The notes under the pieces are model-generated. The model saw only the letters and a list, made by a program, of their open reading frames with translations. It had not been told where the DNA came from and searched no databases. A stretch of 64,000 nt of DNA from Xanthostigma xanthostigma (Eukaryota; Arthropoda; Insecta; Raphidioptera; Raphidiidae). The stretch is taken from contig OY754465.1 of NCBI GenBank assembly GCA_963575645.1, positions 46,898,401 to 46,962,400 on the forward strand, given 5' to 3'. Made by a program: the position numbers and the translations under genes. Shown here in pieces: positions 23,065 to 35,445 of this stretch (positions are counted from its first letter, which is position 1; each line of letters opens with the position of its first letter).

Positions 23065-23235
23065 ACATGAACGAATGGTGAAATATAGATATGGACGCAA
23101 ACCAATTTTGTATTCGATTTCCGCTATTTAAATACATTGACTGTCAGATGATGGTGTCAAAATGCATCTGTAGAAACCATCTTGAACGAAAGGTGAAACA
23201 TAGCTACCGACGCAAACTAATTAGCATAGTCAAAC

Positions 23236-23665
23236 GAATTATAAACATGACTGGTGTGACCTTTGGTGCTATCTTTTACCTTGCTCACATTTTTAAAGTA
23301 ATCAAAGCTTAATGTTAACAACAAGAAATGTTTTTAATGTTTATAAACATGTGGGACATTCCGAATTATATATTTGTTATTAAAATAATTCGAAATATAA
23401 CTGAGGAGTCTAGACAGAGATACACATTTCTCTCTCTAAGAGAATTCAGTACGTCAAAATTAGCATTTTTACATCCCTAACCACATAGAGTGGATACATT
23501 TCTAAAAGTAGGTAGTGACGTACTGATTTTTCTTTTATTTACCGTAACGAGGTCGATTTGATTCTTGTGTGTAAAAAATAACAAAGATTAATATTTAGAA
23601 AAAAATTAATTCAGATATTATTACTATTGACTATAAAGTAGTAAAGTGATATTGTATTTAAGGCA
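23236..23665. other. No recognised feature
   Basis: AT-rich sequence with no supported feature. Confidence 0.5.
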
Positions 23666-23667
23666 TT

Positions 23668-23712
23668 TAACTAGATGTCGATGACCTCAGCTATCGAGCG
23701 TCTATAATATTT
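23668..23712 (+). mobile_element. LINE 3' hairpin tail, fragment
   Basis: Contains 'gtcgatgacctcagctatcg' followed by 'agcgtctataat', the same 3' end seen after the LINE fragment at 47419-47815 and, more diverged, at 50695-50737. In the 47.8-kb copy AGACGC and GCGTCT can pair into a stem. Probably a very short 5'-truncated insertion. Confidence 0.6.
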
Positions 23713-23978
23713 ACGATTTATTTATCTTAAGTACACATATATTAATCTTGTTTAAGATTGATTGTCAATTTGAATGGTATGCACAGGTCAATATTTAAAA
23801 GAAAAGTTTTAGCATAGAAGTAATTTTGTTAAGCTTATATTAAAAAAGAAAAAGCAATAACAATTGCAAAACAATGTAAAAATAATTTAAATATTTCTCA
23901 GTTTCATTATTTGGTATATCGATTTTTATAATATACATTTTTTAATTATTCAATACGCACATAAATTTGAAAATTTAA

Positions 23979-24268
23979 ATGAAAATGAGAAAGAAATCCA
24001 TTCCAAAAATGTTTATTTTCAATTAATTATTTTCGAACAATTATTAGTCCATCTTCAGAAAAGTTTTTTTTATAAAAATCATTAAAATTATCAAACAACT
24101 TAATTAAAGTCTTTAATTCCTTTTAGTGATAGTTTTTAAATTATTTGATAATTTTAATGATTTTTATAAAAAAACTTTTCTGAAGATGGACTGATAATTG
24201 TCCGAAAGCGCTTAAGTAATTAATTGAAAATAAACATTTTTGGAATGGATTTCTTTCTCATTTTCATA
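23979..24268. repeat. Palindromic element, 120-bp arms
   Basis: Left arm 23979-24100 ('aaagaaatccattccaaaaa') and right arm 24138-24268 are inverted copies around a short centre. Each arm carries the 'ccatcttcagaaaag' word. No coding capacity. Confidence 0.9.
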
Positions 24269-27264
24269 CATTTTTTAGTAAGTAATTACTATCTACAAGC
24301 TAATATTTTCGTAAATTTTAGTAAAAGGTGTTTTTACTGAGACTTACTTAAAATATTTAATACAAATATTGTTGTCAAAACAAACAGTCAATACCAAAAG
24401 TATGTCAATCGTATGTCAACATTATGTATTTGTTCATGTATTAAGAAAAACAAATCCTGGTTACAACAAAAACAAACTAATTAATAAAATAATTTGAAAT
24501 TTTGTACATAATAACAATTTAAACAATTCCCGTGACACTTTATTATTTAAAAATAAAATTAAATCATGCTGAAGTAAATATTTTTGTTTTTTCAGGTGAG
24601 TAACTACTTCTTATTATCATTCTGGTCTACTAAAACATCAAATAAGGTAACTAAGTTAATTTTAATTTCGAAATACTAAGCACGGTTACGTAGAACATTT
24701 TCATTTTTTATCAAAGAGAAAACATCAAATAGAAAATTTGCTTCATAAAAAAGGTTTTATGTCTAGTTAAATATCAAAGCTAATTTTTAATAACTAGAAT
24801 TCTTCTATATGGGTACATCTAAAAGCAGGCTAAAGAAGTTAAGTTCTGTAAAATATAATAAAAATGCATCATAGATATGCATTTTTTAATGATCACGTAT
24901 AAATAGATAAAACTAAAAAATAAGGATTATCGGTGACCAGTACTTAAAAATGCGAAAGTTATTTTCTCAAAAATTGACGTGGGATACCAGTACCTAACTG
25001 AGTGCCTCTGAAATTACTTACTTTATGGATATAATATGTCTAAGAACTAATTTTTCCTCTCTTTTAAATTAATTCTGAACACATCCTCTAACATAATATT
25101 CAATGCCTTACTATCACAGGGATTACTAAACCGATTTGTATTAAAACCATTTTTTCATGTCGCTTAAATTAAGAAGGAGCCGTAGACCTTAGTCACATTA
25201 TCCATTCGGTTATCTACCGTACTAGTGGTGGAAGGACGGGAGTCGATCTGCACCTCCACCATGATACATCTACTCACCTACCGTATTGGTAGTTTTTAAC
25301 GTAATGCTCTAAATGAAAGGTGATTGTAAACTGTAAGAAAAATTATTTTATCCTTTTAGTAGCATTCTGATTCTTTTTTTGAAGTCAGCTCAATTTTTTT
25401 TAAATTAATTTTTTTTTTAATTATTTATTCACGTTAACAGACCAACTGTTCCATGCGAGCTACGAATTCTTCTCTAATATAGCCTTTGAAACAACCCATG
25501 TTATGAAACTCTGAAATAATATATTTTTTATTTAGGTACCTACTTTAAATACTTGAGAACATATTAAACTTTAAAACGTATTAAGAACATCCACTTTATT
25601 TCCAATATATCCATTTTTTATCGTAAAAACATTCTTTATACTCAGTTGGTAACTTTCTTTTTGTAATCTTATTTCAAAGAATTAATTATCTGGTTATTTA
25701 ATTGTCTTCAAATACTGATGTGCATAATTATACTAATAATAAGATATATTATATCGATATATCATTTAAATCTTTCGGGTTCTTTTAAAATTATGTAAAT
25801 AGATATGGCATCTATGTCATTATAATTAGATTTAACAAGATGTAGGCAAATTTATTTATCTGTCACGATTTTACCTTTTCAAAATATTCAATATGGTCAC
25901 TCTATGCGAAGCGTTTGCTTTGACAGTATACGAGGTTTCGGTGTTTTATTAAAAATTTATAAATCCGAAGATGAAATTTATTGTTCAAAATATAATTATA
26001 TTGAAGGGAAAAAATCACGAGTGCTGGTCATATCGTAAAATGAGACAGAATCATTGACGCAAGCTGTAGCAATAAGGTTAATTTTGTTGCTTTCTGCAAG
26101 CAAACGTTTAAATTGAAATGGAAACAACATTAAATAAATTATGTATAATCAGCCGATATAGCTCTCACTTTTTAATTTTATAATTTGATATCAACATTTA
26201 CACTTGATCTACTGACAAAATTAGGTAGATACCTACTGCACAACACATATCATGCTTCATGTGCAATTTTTCAAAGACGTGTTAACTTCCATAGTTGTTT
26301 ACAATAAATATTTACAAAAATAGGTCGTGCGCAATGCTTTAACTATATGTGAAGTTTCGCATAGGATAGTTCGCTGAAATGATGTGTAGATGGCGCATTG
26401 TCGAAGTAGAATCTCAGTAGTTCTGAGCTAAACATACCAGTAGTGTGAGTTGTGACAATAACAAAAATCCATATTTTAATTTAGACATTATTATTATAAT
26501 ATATTACATATTATTGTTAAATTCTATTCTAAATGTACATAGTAGATTTTTGCCATATTGTACTGTTCAATTTCGCAAGTTTATATCTGAAAAAAGTTGG
26601 AACATGCAAGTTTCTGAGACCTTAATATTACTGAATGCGCACCACGATTTTATTTTAGTCTGCTCAAAGCCCCAGATAGCTGACACAACTATTTTCTAGA
26701 CTGTACAATAAAATCGTTTAACTTGAAAGTTTTTTTTAACTATTTTTTTTCAAAAATAGTTCATAAGTGTAACAGTTCATAGACATTTCAAAGCGTGTAG
26801 ATTATCGTCCCACTTCTGATAAACTGGTTACAGTGAAGGATATTATTTTAATAGCGGGCAGAGCTTGGTATAGTTTGTGCGGCACATAAACCTACGTTTC
26901 CATGTATGAATATAGATGGAGAATAGATTCGTGTCGGTGGCAAACGTCAGAACTTATACCAGTGTCCCCTCATACCACTTCTGATTGAAACCGATGGGAT
27001 ACATCTTTCATATTTTAATATCTCTTGCTGTGCGTACTAAATCATTCATATAAACTGAATTTTATGTCTGACATGTATTTATCCTCTAGATGCGATTCGA
27101 ACTCAAAAGGATTTTTAAAAGCCTACTTACTTTTCAAACACAGCATTTGGAATGAGTTTAAAACTTGTAGGTAGAACAGATCAACGATATGTAAACATGT
27201 GGTGTTTTCTCACTGCGTTACTAATTTTCTGTTTATTGAATTTAACAGAGGATTGTACGATTAA
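24269..27264. other. Long AT-rich stretch without recognised features
   Basis: About 3 kb with no supported gene. A GC-richer patch at 25190-25300 contains local inverted words ('ctaccgtac', 'ggtggaagg...cctccacc', 'ctaccgtat'), possibly a small fold-back. The 84-codon frame at 26445-26699 has no motif. Confidence 0.45.
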
Positions 27265-27410
27265 CATTTTTAACCGACTTAAAAAAAGAGAAGGTTATAG
27301 GTTTTATTTATGTATGATTGTTCAGCCATAGCTTTTCGAGAGGTAACCCGATTTGAAAAACTTCAACACCATTTCGTTCAGAATGTTCGCATTTCTTTCA
27401 GTTTTTTGTT
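27265..27410 (+). repeat. Fragment of the 'accgactt' dispersed repeat
   Basis: 'tttttaaccgacttaaaaaaagagaagg' resembles the repeat at 63890-64000 and the words at 63030. I know this type as abundant in lepidopteran genomes. Only the leading section remains. Confidence 0.5.
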
Positions 27411-28055
27411 AACTTTAAAAAAATATAATAAACAATTTGTAAAACTTTTATAACGTGATCTTGTTAAGTATATATAAAAATGGCTCTATGAGTTAAAAAA
27501 TTTACAGGTCAATTATTTAAACATTTTTTGTTGTTTTCAATGGAGACAGTTTTTCGAAAAAAAATTATTTAGTTGACAATAGACCTTTTTTAAAAATAAA
27601 TTAAAAATAATTTTCAACGGAACTTTAGTCTTTCAAGTGTTAAGATAACACCATAATTTATTCAAATTTTTAAATTGTTTTTTAATACTATACAAACATT
27701 TTATGTGTTGTACTCTCTTTACAGGGCGTTGCTGTCGAGCTGTAACGTTAAATTAAAATTATAAATAATAGAGATAGAGTTGCGGGAGTGGACTTTATTG
27801 TTGGAAATTTTCTCCTCTTTAAAAATCTTTTTTTTTAATTTCCGCTATCGCTTATAGTTTTTGAGTAATTGGCAAATATCTGAGGAGCTTAGTTTGTTTT
27901 TTCGTTTTTTGTTAATAACAATTGCAATTTTTGTCGGCGAAAAAATTTTTAAAAAATCGTCTTTTTCGGAATATTGTTCCGAATTGAATAAGCATATTTT
28001 TTGGAGACTTGGATCAATTTTTCTCATAAATTTCACTTCTTGACTAGGTTAATAC
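27411..28055. other. No recognised feature
   Basis: AT-rich sequence. Complementary open frames at 27845-28043 on both strands are not supported. Confidence 0.5.
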
Positions 28056-28059
28056 TAAA

Positions 28060-28260
28060 AATTTCAGAATAACCTTAACGGGCAATCTGATAATACTTTA
28101 TTCATACGAAAGTATGCACCAGAAGGGCCGAAATTGTGATATCTTGCCCTGGGTGCCATGATGCCTGAGGCCAGTGTGATGTATATTATTATTTTTCTTC
28201 ATGCCTCGGCCGTAATCACGCTTCTTAAATACATTAATTAATTAATTAATTATTAATTAC
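28060..28260 (+). mobile_element. Possible LINE 3' end with (TTAA)n tail
   Basis: A block containing 'ttgccctgggtgccatgatg' and 'cctgaggcc' ends in a (TTAA)n run at about 28231-28255. The arrangement, a unique 3' segment plus short tandem tail, fits a truncated LINE or SINE. There is no coding remnant. Confidence 0.4.
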
Positions 28261-29185
28261 ATAAAAACACAGATGCATTTTAAACAAAAAGCTTTGAGGT
28301 TATACGTAAAAACACGAATGACAGCTGTTTTCGACTATTAGTTAAAATGTAATAGGGTTGTTATGGAAACGACATCTAAACAACAGTTCATTGGGTGTTT
28401 TTGCTTTACTATCGCCCGAACGTATAAACTTCCAGCATTGGTGTGTGTACCTAATCCCACCAAGGAGTAAATGTAAGATTTTCTGCTTTACAATTGTTGC
28501 CGAAAGTATGAGCTTTCGATCGAGGTATGAAGAAAATAACTTTACAGGAGCGACAAAATTATCCCATAGTCATTTTGATACAAGATAAACAATCAGTTCT
28601 TAATTTCGGTTAATAAACATTTTTGGCAAAGAAGAAAAACTTCTGGTACCTATGGTCAAATTACTTTTGGTAAAAGTATCTGGTTAATCCTCTATAATAT
28701 GTAATACGCAAATAAAGGAGAATTTGAAACAAATTGTTGACCAATTGAATCTCCACGTGTATGATTTACTATTCATATAAATTTTACAATCTAGTACAGT
28801 TTAAAAGTCATTGGTTTGTGAACATGTAAAGTTATAGCGCGATACAAGAGACTTGCCACCGGGGATATGAATCATGATGTTATCATTGCCCGTTGCTCTC
28901 TCGGCACTGACTCCTGGCACTGTACTGCTGGAGCGGCTAGTTTTGGGATGTGTGGAATTGCAGGAAGTGGTGTCTTTTCTCCATCCGAGCAGCACAGTGG
29001 AATCCGATCACGATTAAAGGTCTAGTGTATACTTACCTACATCAGTGGTTCTAAACCTTATTGCAGTGTAACTTGCCTGAAGATCGATTGAAATCTATCC
29101 TAATGTTGAAAAACACCAGTCGCAGTGCAACACCCTTCTGACAAAATGGTGTATTTGTTAATGCATTTTTGTATTTAAATCTTTC
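28261..29185. other. No recognised gene; one GC-richer block
   Basis: 28815-29000 is less AT-rich, with a 64-codon minus-strand frame (28801-28995) rich in Ser and Thr but without a motif or clear splice pair. I do not call it. Confidence 0.4.
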
Positions 29186-29189
29186 GTAT

Positions 29190-29756
29190 ATAGAATGTCT
29201 CAAACCACCCGTACCACCCTAATATCTATGAAAGTTCATCGATAAAGGGGAAAAGAAAAAATACGTGTCTTATAATTAATTTTTGAAAATCTTTTAAATG
29301 GTACCCCCACCCCATCACCTGGAGGTGAGAAGGGGGGTCACTTAAAAATGCTAAATGGAAATCCTTATATTGTATCCCTTGTATCAAACCACCTAAATTT
29401 TATCCGCAACAGTTTTTCAAATTTTTTATCTTATACGCTGAAATTTTAAAAATTATTATTTCTTCATCGAACTATACGTACCACCCAATAATAATCTAAA
29501 GAATTTCACATTAAATTACAAAAAACAAAAAATACGTTTCATTTTGTTATTGGAAAAGCTATTCAAGGACACTAAACACTACCCTGGGAGATGTGGAAGA
29601 TTGGTGGAATTCTTAAACTTGCAATTTTATTGCAAATTCGGATTCAGTGCCAAAAACATTTTTTATTTATTTTTGTCACTGAATGCAAATTTGTAATAAA
29701 ATTGCAAGTTTCCATTTAGGAATATTTTTTTTGAGGGGGGGAATAGGTGAAACAAA
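29190..29756. repeat. Repeat-like region with a small inverted pair
   Basis: 'aaacttgcaattttattgca' (about 29614-29637) and its inverse (about 29690-29711) flank a 50-nt loop. Further left, 'tacccccaccccatcacctg' resembles the 'ccccaccccccaccc' words of the palindromic element at 36563-37321, so this may be a diverged relative. Confidence 0.45.
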
Positions 29757-29760
29757 ACTG

Positions 29761-29833
29761 GCGTTAACTGGGGTCAAACCAGCCACCTTCTATTTCCAGC
29801 GTTGGTGCACTTAACCGTTCGGCCACTTGACGC
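29761..29833 (-). pseudogene. tRNA-like sequence (Leu/Ser-type D arm), probably SINE head
   Basis: Read on the minus strand, GCGTCAA can pair with TTAACGC (6 of 7 positions), the D region is 'tggccgaacggttaag' (A-box type) and the T region is 'ggtttgacccc' (B-box type). The anticodon arm does not fold normally, so a functional tRNA is unlikely. It is probably the Pol III head of a SINE or a decayed tRNA copy. Confidence 0.5.
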
Positions 29834-29838
29834 GCTTC

Positions 29839-30867
29839 CTTCACTATATAAGGAAGCACCGTGTTTTGTTGAACAGATTTTTTATTTGTAAATGTTGGTT
29901 TAATTTCAGAAACTGCACTTACCTTAACTTTTGTATATATTTGAATATTAAGCACATCTTTTCAATTCAATTCATTGCTATAATATTGGTAATAACTGTT
30001 CTCGAAAAACCATCTTCAATGTTTGTTATAATATAAAGAATTTTCCCATTTATAAAAGGAAAGCTTCAGTTTTGTGAAAATAAATTACAAATTGAATTAC
30101 TCTTTACTAACTTTTCTTACAGTTGAAATTTTGTATAAAAAGAAAATCCCTCTCCTGTGTAAGTTGTTGAAATGTTGAAAAGAGATATCGCAATTCAATA
30201 CTAATCATAGCAAGAAACCAGTAGCTACATAAGCTGCTAGTGACACAAGGCTTTACAATGGTGAAAGGCAGTGACACGTTTTATGATCCTCGTCTCCGCC
30301 CCCGCTGCTACTTGCATCTACCTTGTTTTCTCTATCCCTCTTTCTTCATTCAGTCTACAGGATGGGCTACTCTTACGATGCAATAAAATTAGAGTTTAAA
30401 GAAACTAAAAAAAACACTCTTTTTTTTAGCAATGTCTAAAAAATAAAAAATAATTATTTAATATAGGAGTTAGAGCTGTTATGTATTTTATCAATATTTG
30501 TAACTAGTTTTCCAGTACTTATTTATCATAAATCATTTTTGAAGCTATGCTTCTTAACCCAGATTTTGGGACAGCAACAAAGATTTCTGTTCAAATCATA
30601 GCTAAAACAAAGTAGGGATTATAGAAACAAAGGGCATATACGTCGTTGATCGAAGAATCTCGCTAGAGATTCTTTTCTGTGCTAAATGCCAACGAATCTC
30701 TAGCGTATTCTTATACATTGATTTTGCCTTTGTCCCATATAACGCCGTGTATATGAAGCAAGTTTCCAAGTTTTATAGTTCTGTGACCACGTGACTTTCA
30801 TAGGACCGATTTTTCGTATCACCCATATATACTTCTGTACCACTATAACAGCTTATAGTCTGAGTGT
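29839..30867. other. Unassigned, with a small hairpin
   Basis: Mostly AT-rich. At about 30650-30712 'agaatctcgctagagattct' (itself palindromic) is mirrored by 'gaatctctagcgtattctt'. No gene is supported. Confidence 0.45.
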
Positions 30868-30960
30868 GCCCGTGGACTAGCGGTAACGACGTTAGGCTAG
30901 TAATAACTAATAACAGGGTCTTGATTGAGTTCGATTCCCGCCAGCATCATTGGAAAATTT
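30868..30960 (+). mobile_element. tRNA-like SINE head followed by T-rich tract
   Basis: 'cgtggactagcggtaacgac' resembles an A box and 'gagttcgattcccgccagc' is a good B box, about 60 nt apart, as in tRNA-derived SINE promoters. The region after 30960 is long and T-rich rather than a known SINE body. Moderate to low confidence. Confidence 0.4.
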
Positions 30961-31529
30961 GTTTTTCAATTTTTAATTTGTTTTTATGTTTTTAATTGTT
31001 TTTTTAGTTTTAATTTATTTTCTCAATTTTTTCTCATATATTTTTATTTCTTTTTTAATTTTTAATTTTTATTATTTTCTTGTTTTTTGAAAAATTCACT
31101 TTCGTCAAATCTTTTATTAAAAATTAACAAAATATATGATTGAAGTTAGATTTAAATAAATTAATTTATTAAAAAACATATTTATCATAAAAAGTGCAAC
31201 AAAAATTAAAAAGTGAAAAGATTACGAAGTGAAACTTCTTTTTTTAATGCAAAATAAGTATTTTACAAATGATATGAAAAAAAATTTGTATTTTTAATGG
31301 TGGGCTTTGTTCATTGATTTTTTTTCCATGCCTTCAAAATGTGCCTTCATGGAATCTTCAAGAATATCCATATTTCAAATGAATATAAAAAAGAATCATG
31401 TATCACAGAGCATAGACTTGTTATAGCTCATTTTTATTTTTAATAGACTTCACATGGATTGTTTACAAATTGAATGTCATGGTATTCGCATGGAGGTGTG
31501 ATGAGCCGATTGCACCACTAGGTGTTGCA
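30961..31529. other. No recognised feature
   Basis: T-rich then AT-rich sequence without genes. Confidence 0.5.
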
Positions 31530-31712
31530 CCGCGGCAGCACTGAACTACGCGGCAAAATATAAATGCACTTTTGTAGTACTGTTTGTTAAATGAGAAGTA
31601 AAAATCAAAAGTCGATTATTGTAATTTCTATAACCGACTTTTGATTGTTACTTCTTATTTAACAAACTACAAAAGTGCATTTATATTTGGCGCGTAATCA
31701 AGTGCTGCCACG
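31530..31712. repeat. Tight palindrome, about 85-bp arms
   Basis: Left arm 31530-31617 and right arm 31630-31712 are inverted with a loop of about 12 nt. The words 'aagtaaaaatcaaaagtcg' and 'aaatgcacttttgtagta' appear in each. It is the first of a run of palindromes that extends to 37.6 kb. Confidence 0.9.
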
Positions 31713-31921
31713 GTATAACTTACATGTCACGCCCACAAATACATGAGAGACGCGCTCGAAACCACAGTTGCATGGAGTAAGGATCGTGTTGTTTTTTACA
31801 ATACATATTCTAATTTCGGAGATTCATTGCATTTAAATACAACAATATAAAAAATGCACATATGTTTATTTTGGAGGAAAAATAAAAATAATGTCTCACA
31901 CTTTGGAAAAAGACGTGAAAT

Positions 31922-32472
31922 CTTAAAAAAAAACTTCGGAGAAGTAAAAACTTCGTTCTGTGCTAAATTCAAAAACTTGAGGCGACTGAATCTTAAGATT
32001 ATAACTTAAAAAAAAAGAATTTCGAGGCAGACAAGAAATTGAAATCAAGCTCGAAATTCTGTGCGTAAGACGTCGAAAAAAAAAGAATTTCGAGGCAGAC
32101 AAGGAATTGAAATCCAACCTTGAAATTCTGTGCTTATAAAAGCTACAAGAGCAACAGCAAAAAAAAGTGCACAGACGGCGTTTTTTTAGTAGTAACTAAA
32201 GGAGTTATGCGAACACCGTCTTTGCATTTTTTTTGCCGTTGCTCTTGTAGCTTTTATAAGCACAGAATTTCAAGGTTGGATTTCAATTCCTTGTCTGCCT
32301 CGAAATTCTTTTTTTTTCGACGTCTTACGCACAGAATTTCGAGCTTGATTTCAATTTCTTGTCTGCCTCGAAATTCTTTTTTTTTAAGTTATAATCTTAA
32401 GATTCAGTCGCCTCAAGTTTTTGAATTTAGCACAGAACGAAGTTTTTACTTCTCCGAAGTTTTTTTTTTAAG
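31922..32472. repeat. 551-bp palindrome with nearly identical arms
   Basis: Left arm 31922-32180 and right arm 32211-32472 match almost perfectly: the peptides read outward from the centre in both arms are identical over 60 codons. Each arm holds two copies of a unit of about 60 bp ('aaagaatttcgaggcagaca...gaaattctgtgc'). The loop is about 30 nt. Frames at 31923-32117 and 32120-32548 arise from the repeat and are not genes. Identity this high implies a recent origin or continuing arm-to-arm conversion. Confidence 0.95.
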
Positions 32473-32482
32473 TATTATATAC

Positions 32483-32909
32483 TTAAGAGTATTCGTCCCT
32501 GCAAACACCCCCTGCACCCTTCATTTCAAATCGTTTCCCCTCGCCTAAAAACGGTTCACGCTCTCCCGACGCTATTTTTAAAGCTAGAGGGTTCTAGTAA
32601 ACGCCAAATGAAAGACAAAGAATCAGACTACAGATCCTTCAGGCGAATTTTTTAAAAAAAATTCCTGAAAAAACTTACAACCTTTTGAAAAAAATAATAA
32701 GTTACGTAATATATCATACGTAGGCGAAACTGTTTTTCAAAAAATTCGCCTGAAGGATCTGTAGTCTGATTCTTTGTCTTTCATTTGGCGTTTATCAGAA
32801 CCCTCTAGCTTTAAAAATAGCGTCGGGAGAGCGCGAACCGTTTTAAGGCGAGGGGAAAAGATTTGAGATGAAGGGTGCAGGGGGTGTTTGCAGGGACGAA
32901 TACTCTTAA
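32483..32909. repeat. 427-bp palindrome adjoining the previous one
   Basis: Left arm 32483-32660 and right arm 32733-32909 are near-identical inverted copies ('attcgtccctgcaaacaccc' and inverse; 'gatccttcaggcgaatttt' and inverse) with a centre of about 70 bp. It starts about 10 bp after the preceding palindrome. Confidence 0.95.
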
Positions 32910-33837
32910 TGCATACGTCATGTTTGTATTCTGACCGATCTATTCTACCTGTAAAGGGATGACAGACGTCTGGCTGTCAAAATTAGAACTGCATTTTATA
33001 CACCCGTTTTGGTCGACAGTCAAAGACTGCAATCGGTAACCTTGGTCGTTATGTCGTCAATATTTTGTTAATAAATAAAAAATAAAAAATTAATAGTTTT
33101 GCTGTTTTTTTTTTGAGAATACGTAAACTTTAATTTAAAAGGAGCATAGTTTCCGTCGTGTGTCCGCTAACCGACGCATCTTTTTTTTTATCTTGAAATT
33201 GATTCACCTTTTACATAGCTGACACTAACACTCCGGTAATGGCGTTCCTTATGTAATCACTCTCTTGCTCTCTATACTTTCGGATCGTCATGTCGTCCCC
33301 ATCAGATCCCCTGAGATGCACACACCACACTCACATAACTTATTCTATCACTCTGCAACCCGCATTAACCATCGCTGATAGCGCCCTTTGTGTATTGCTC
33401 GGAGACCTTTGTACGACGTGATGTCTGTGTAGTGTGTACCTACATCTACAGGTATCGACTTCACTGTATATTACCTCGTAGTCCACCGCGTGTGACAATC
33501 TTGAGCTTCGCTCACATTAAAAAGTGTAATGTGCAGTGATGCATTTAGTGAAAACTTTCAGAAGCCAAAATGTCAATCAAAAATCAACCTCAAACACCAG
33601 AACTTCAATCGTCTGCTATTTTTCCTTTCATATTTTCAGTCAAGTTATATTTTAGGGGGTTATTTAAAGATGAGTAGATTTTACAATAAAATTAAGTATT
33701 TCAAATGCAAAGCATTGCTTTTTCGTTAAGAATGTCTGGAATTTTCAGTCATTTACGTACTTCAAAACCCCATTTGAAAAACAGTACTAAAATTTTGATG
33801 TTTTGCCTTTGCAAACTTTTTGTTACCATACTCTTTA
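32910..33837. other. No recognised feature
   Basis: A moderately GC-richer section at 33240-33500 carries no recognisable domain or splice-supported exon. The frame at 33529-33729 is not supported. Confidence 0.45.
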
Positions 33838-34430
33838 ATCAGTGATTTTCACAACAAATTAGTGAATTTTCACTAATAGATTTATTCTCTAAAACTGAAA
33901 TAGTGAAAATGTCACTACTTGAAATAGTGACTTCTGATTCACTTCCGGAATCGTGAATTCAAGTGGAATTCACTGTCAGAATAGTGATACCTATTCCTGA
34001 TTTTATACGTGTTACTTATGGCGCCTCCATACAGTATAGGTTTATTAGGTAGTACTTACTATTGTTTTTTTACCGATTTTAAATTGTAGTCAATGACATA
34101 GGATCATAACTAACAATGACTTAAGGTTATGTTTTTTTGACGCGAATTCTCTCATTCTTTATTTTGTATTCAATTTTTAATCGCCTTGTAAAAATATAAA
34201 AGTTAAATATACTAGTGAAAGTAACGAATGAATAAAGATTTGAAAAAATCTGTAATCAAAAAATTTTTGATATCAGATGCCACTAAATGGTCACTTATAT
34301 AATTAGTGAATTTTTATACTCACTAATTCATATTGTAAGTATTCACTAATTGCGTGGTACGATTCTAGCACTGACAAATAGTGAATATGTTCTTGTAATT
34401 AGTGAAAAATCACTGATTCATGTTTTGAAA
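33838..34430. mobile_element. Element-like region with clustered AGTGAA motifs
   Basis: Two clusters (33838-33990 and 34205-34430) are packed with AGTGAATT, AATAGTGA and inverse CACTAATT or TTCACT words, separated by a plainer 200-bp middle. Clustered short motifs at both ends are typical of subterminal transposase-binding sites in hAT-type and other elements. No terminal repeats or target duplication could be fixed. Confidence 0.45.
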
Positions 34431-34540
34431 GTACTACATTCTTCTAGAAACAGATAAATACTTAAAAAGAAACAGAGACTGTGTATTTTACATTACACAC
34501 TACAGAAATAAAACTGGTATAATTGTAAAAAAAATTATAT

Positions 34541-34617
34541 AATAATGACACCGCTGTCAGGGTTCAGCCTACGACCTTTACGAACCATTAGTTTTACCTC
34601 GCCGCCCACTTAGCTTA
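34541..34617 (-). pseudogene. tRNA-like SINE head
   Basis: On the minus strand 'aagctaagtgggcggcgagg' resembles an A-box region and 'ggtcgtaggctgaaccctg' a degraded B box, followed by 'acagcggtgtcatta'. It looks like a tRNA-derived SINE promoter with mutations in the B box. The body would run toward lower coordinates. Confidence 0.35.
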
Positions 34618-35445
34618 ATGTTCAATAGCCGAATTTTATATAGCATACGGTATACGTACATTGTGACACGTTCGTCAAAAATCAATTTTACCCTACCGTG
34701 CCAAAAGAAGTTTAACTTTAAAAATCAATGCTCTTCTCGCACACCTTTTCTCATTATCAGATTTAGTGCGTATTTCCGTATTTTCTCAAAAGGAAATGGA
34801 AGTAGTACTGTTCGAAAGAATGTCTTGTCAAAGTGGGATTTCCACAAATGATTTCAAAGAAAAACACTTGTGACAGACGGACGGACACTGCAGGGATTCG
34901 TTTTGTACAGAACACTTAAAAATTCTAAAGGTCCGGTACTGTACAGTGTACACAAACAATATAAGATTTAATGTGAGAAGAATTACGTATTATACACCTG
35001 CGTAATGTAGAAATGTCAATACTTACACTAGCATTGTATATTGAAGTTATTACAGCTTTGTGACTGTCCGAAGGTCGGAACTCGGAGCAGGGTCCAAATC
35101 CCCAAGCACATTACTTCAGTGCGTTCATTGAGACCATCCATAAAAACTTACTTTGTTTCTCTGTCTCTCATGTTGATTTAAATGACAGCTGACAGAGATA
35201 TAACTACTGAATTGGCAATATATTACTTTAGTTTTACTTTACGCACTAGTGCCAAAAAGAGTAATTTTACCACCGCTGTACAAACATGAAGAACAGCTAT
35301 TTTATAGAGGGTCGCGCAATATTAGAGATCTTTTTTTCATATCGTGGTCATAAAGCATTAAGGTTATCTATTTAATCGTGTCCTTTTTGCGTGCTAAGAT
35401 TTCTTGAGATTGACTTCCTTGCAGTATACGTTCAGTTTTTGAAAG
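34618..35445. other. No recognised gene; dispersed-repeat fragment
   Basis: 35240-35335 ('ctgtacaaac...aacagctattttatag.gggtcgcg') resembles 47945-48020, indicating a dispersed repeat. Nothing else is supported. Confidence 0.4.

Larger units (their letters stand above)
22326..23235 (+). repeat. Two tandem repeat units, the first interrupted
   Basis: The unit 'ctatttaaat.c.t.gactg.cagat...ggt.tcaaaa' followed by 'gaacga..ggtgaaa.atag' and 'gacgcaaacta' occurs at 22331-22372 plus 23065-23110, and intact at 23120-23225. The intact second unit acts as an empty-site reference for the element inserted in the first. Confidence 0.75.

Noticed and set aside
31923..32548. Open frames of 64 and 142 codons sharing an identical peptide
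   Set aside because: They are the two arms of one palindrome read outward; identity reflects the inverted repeat, not a gene pair.
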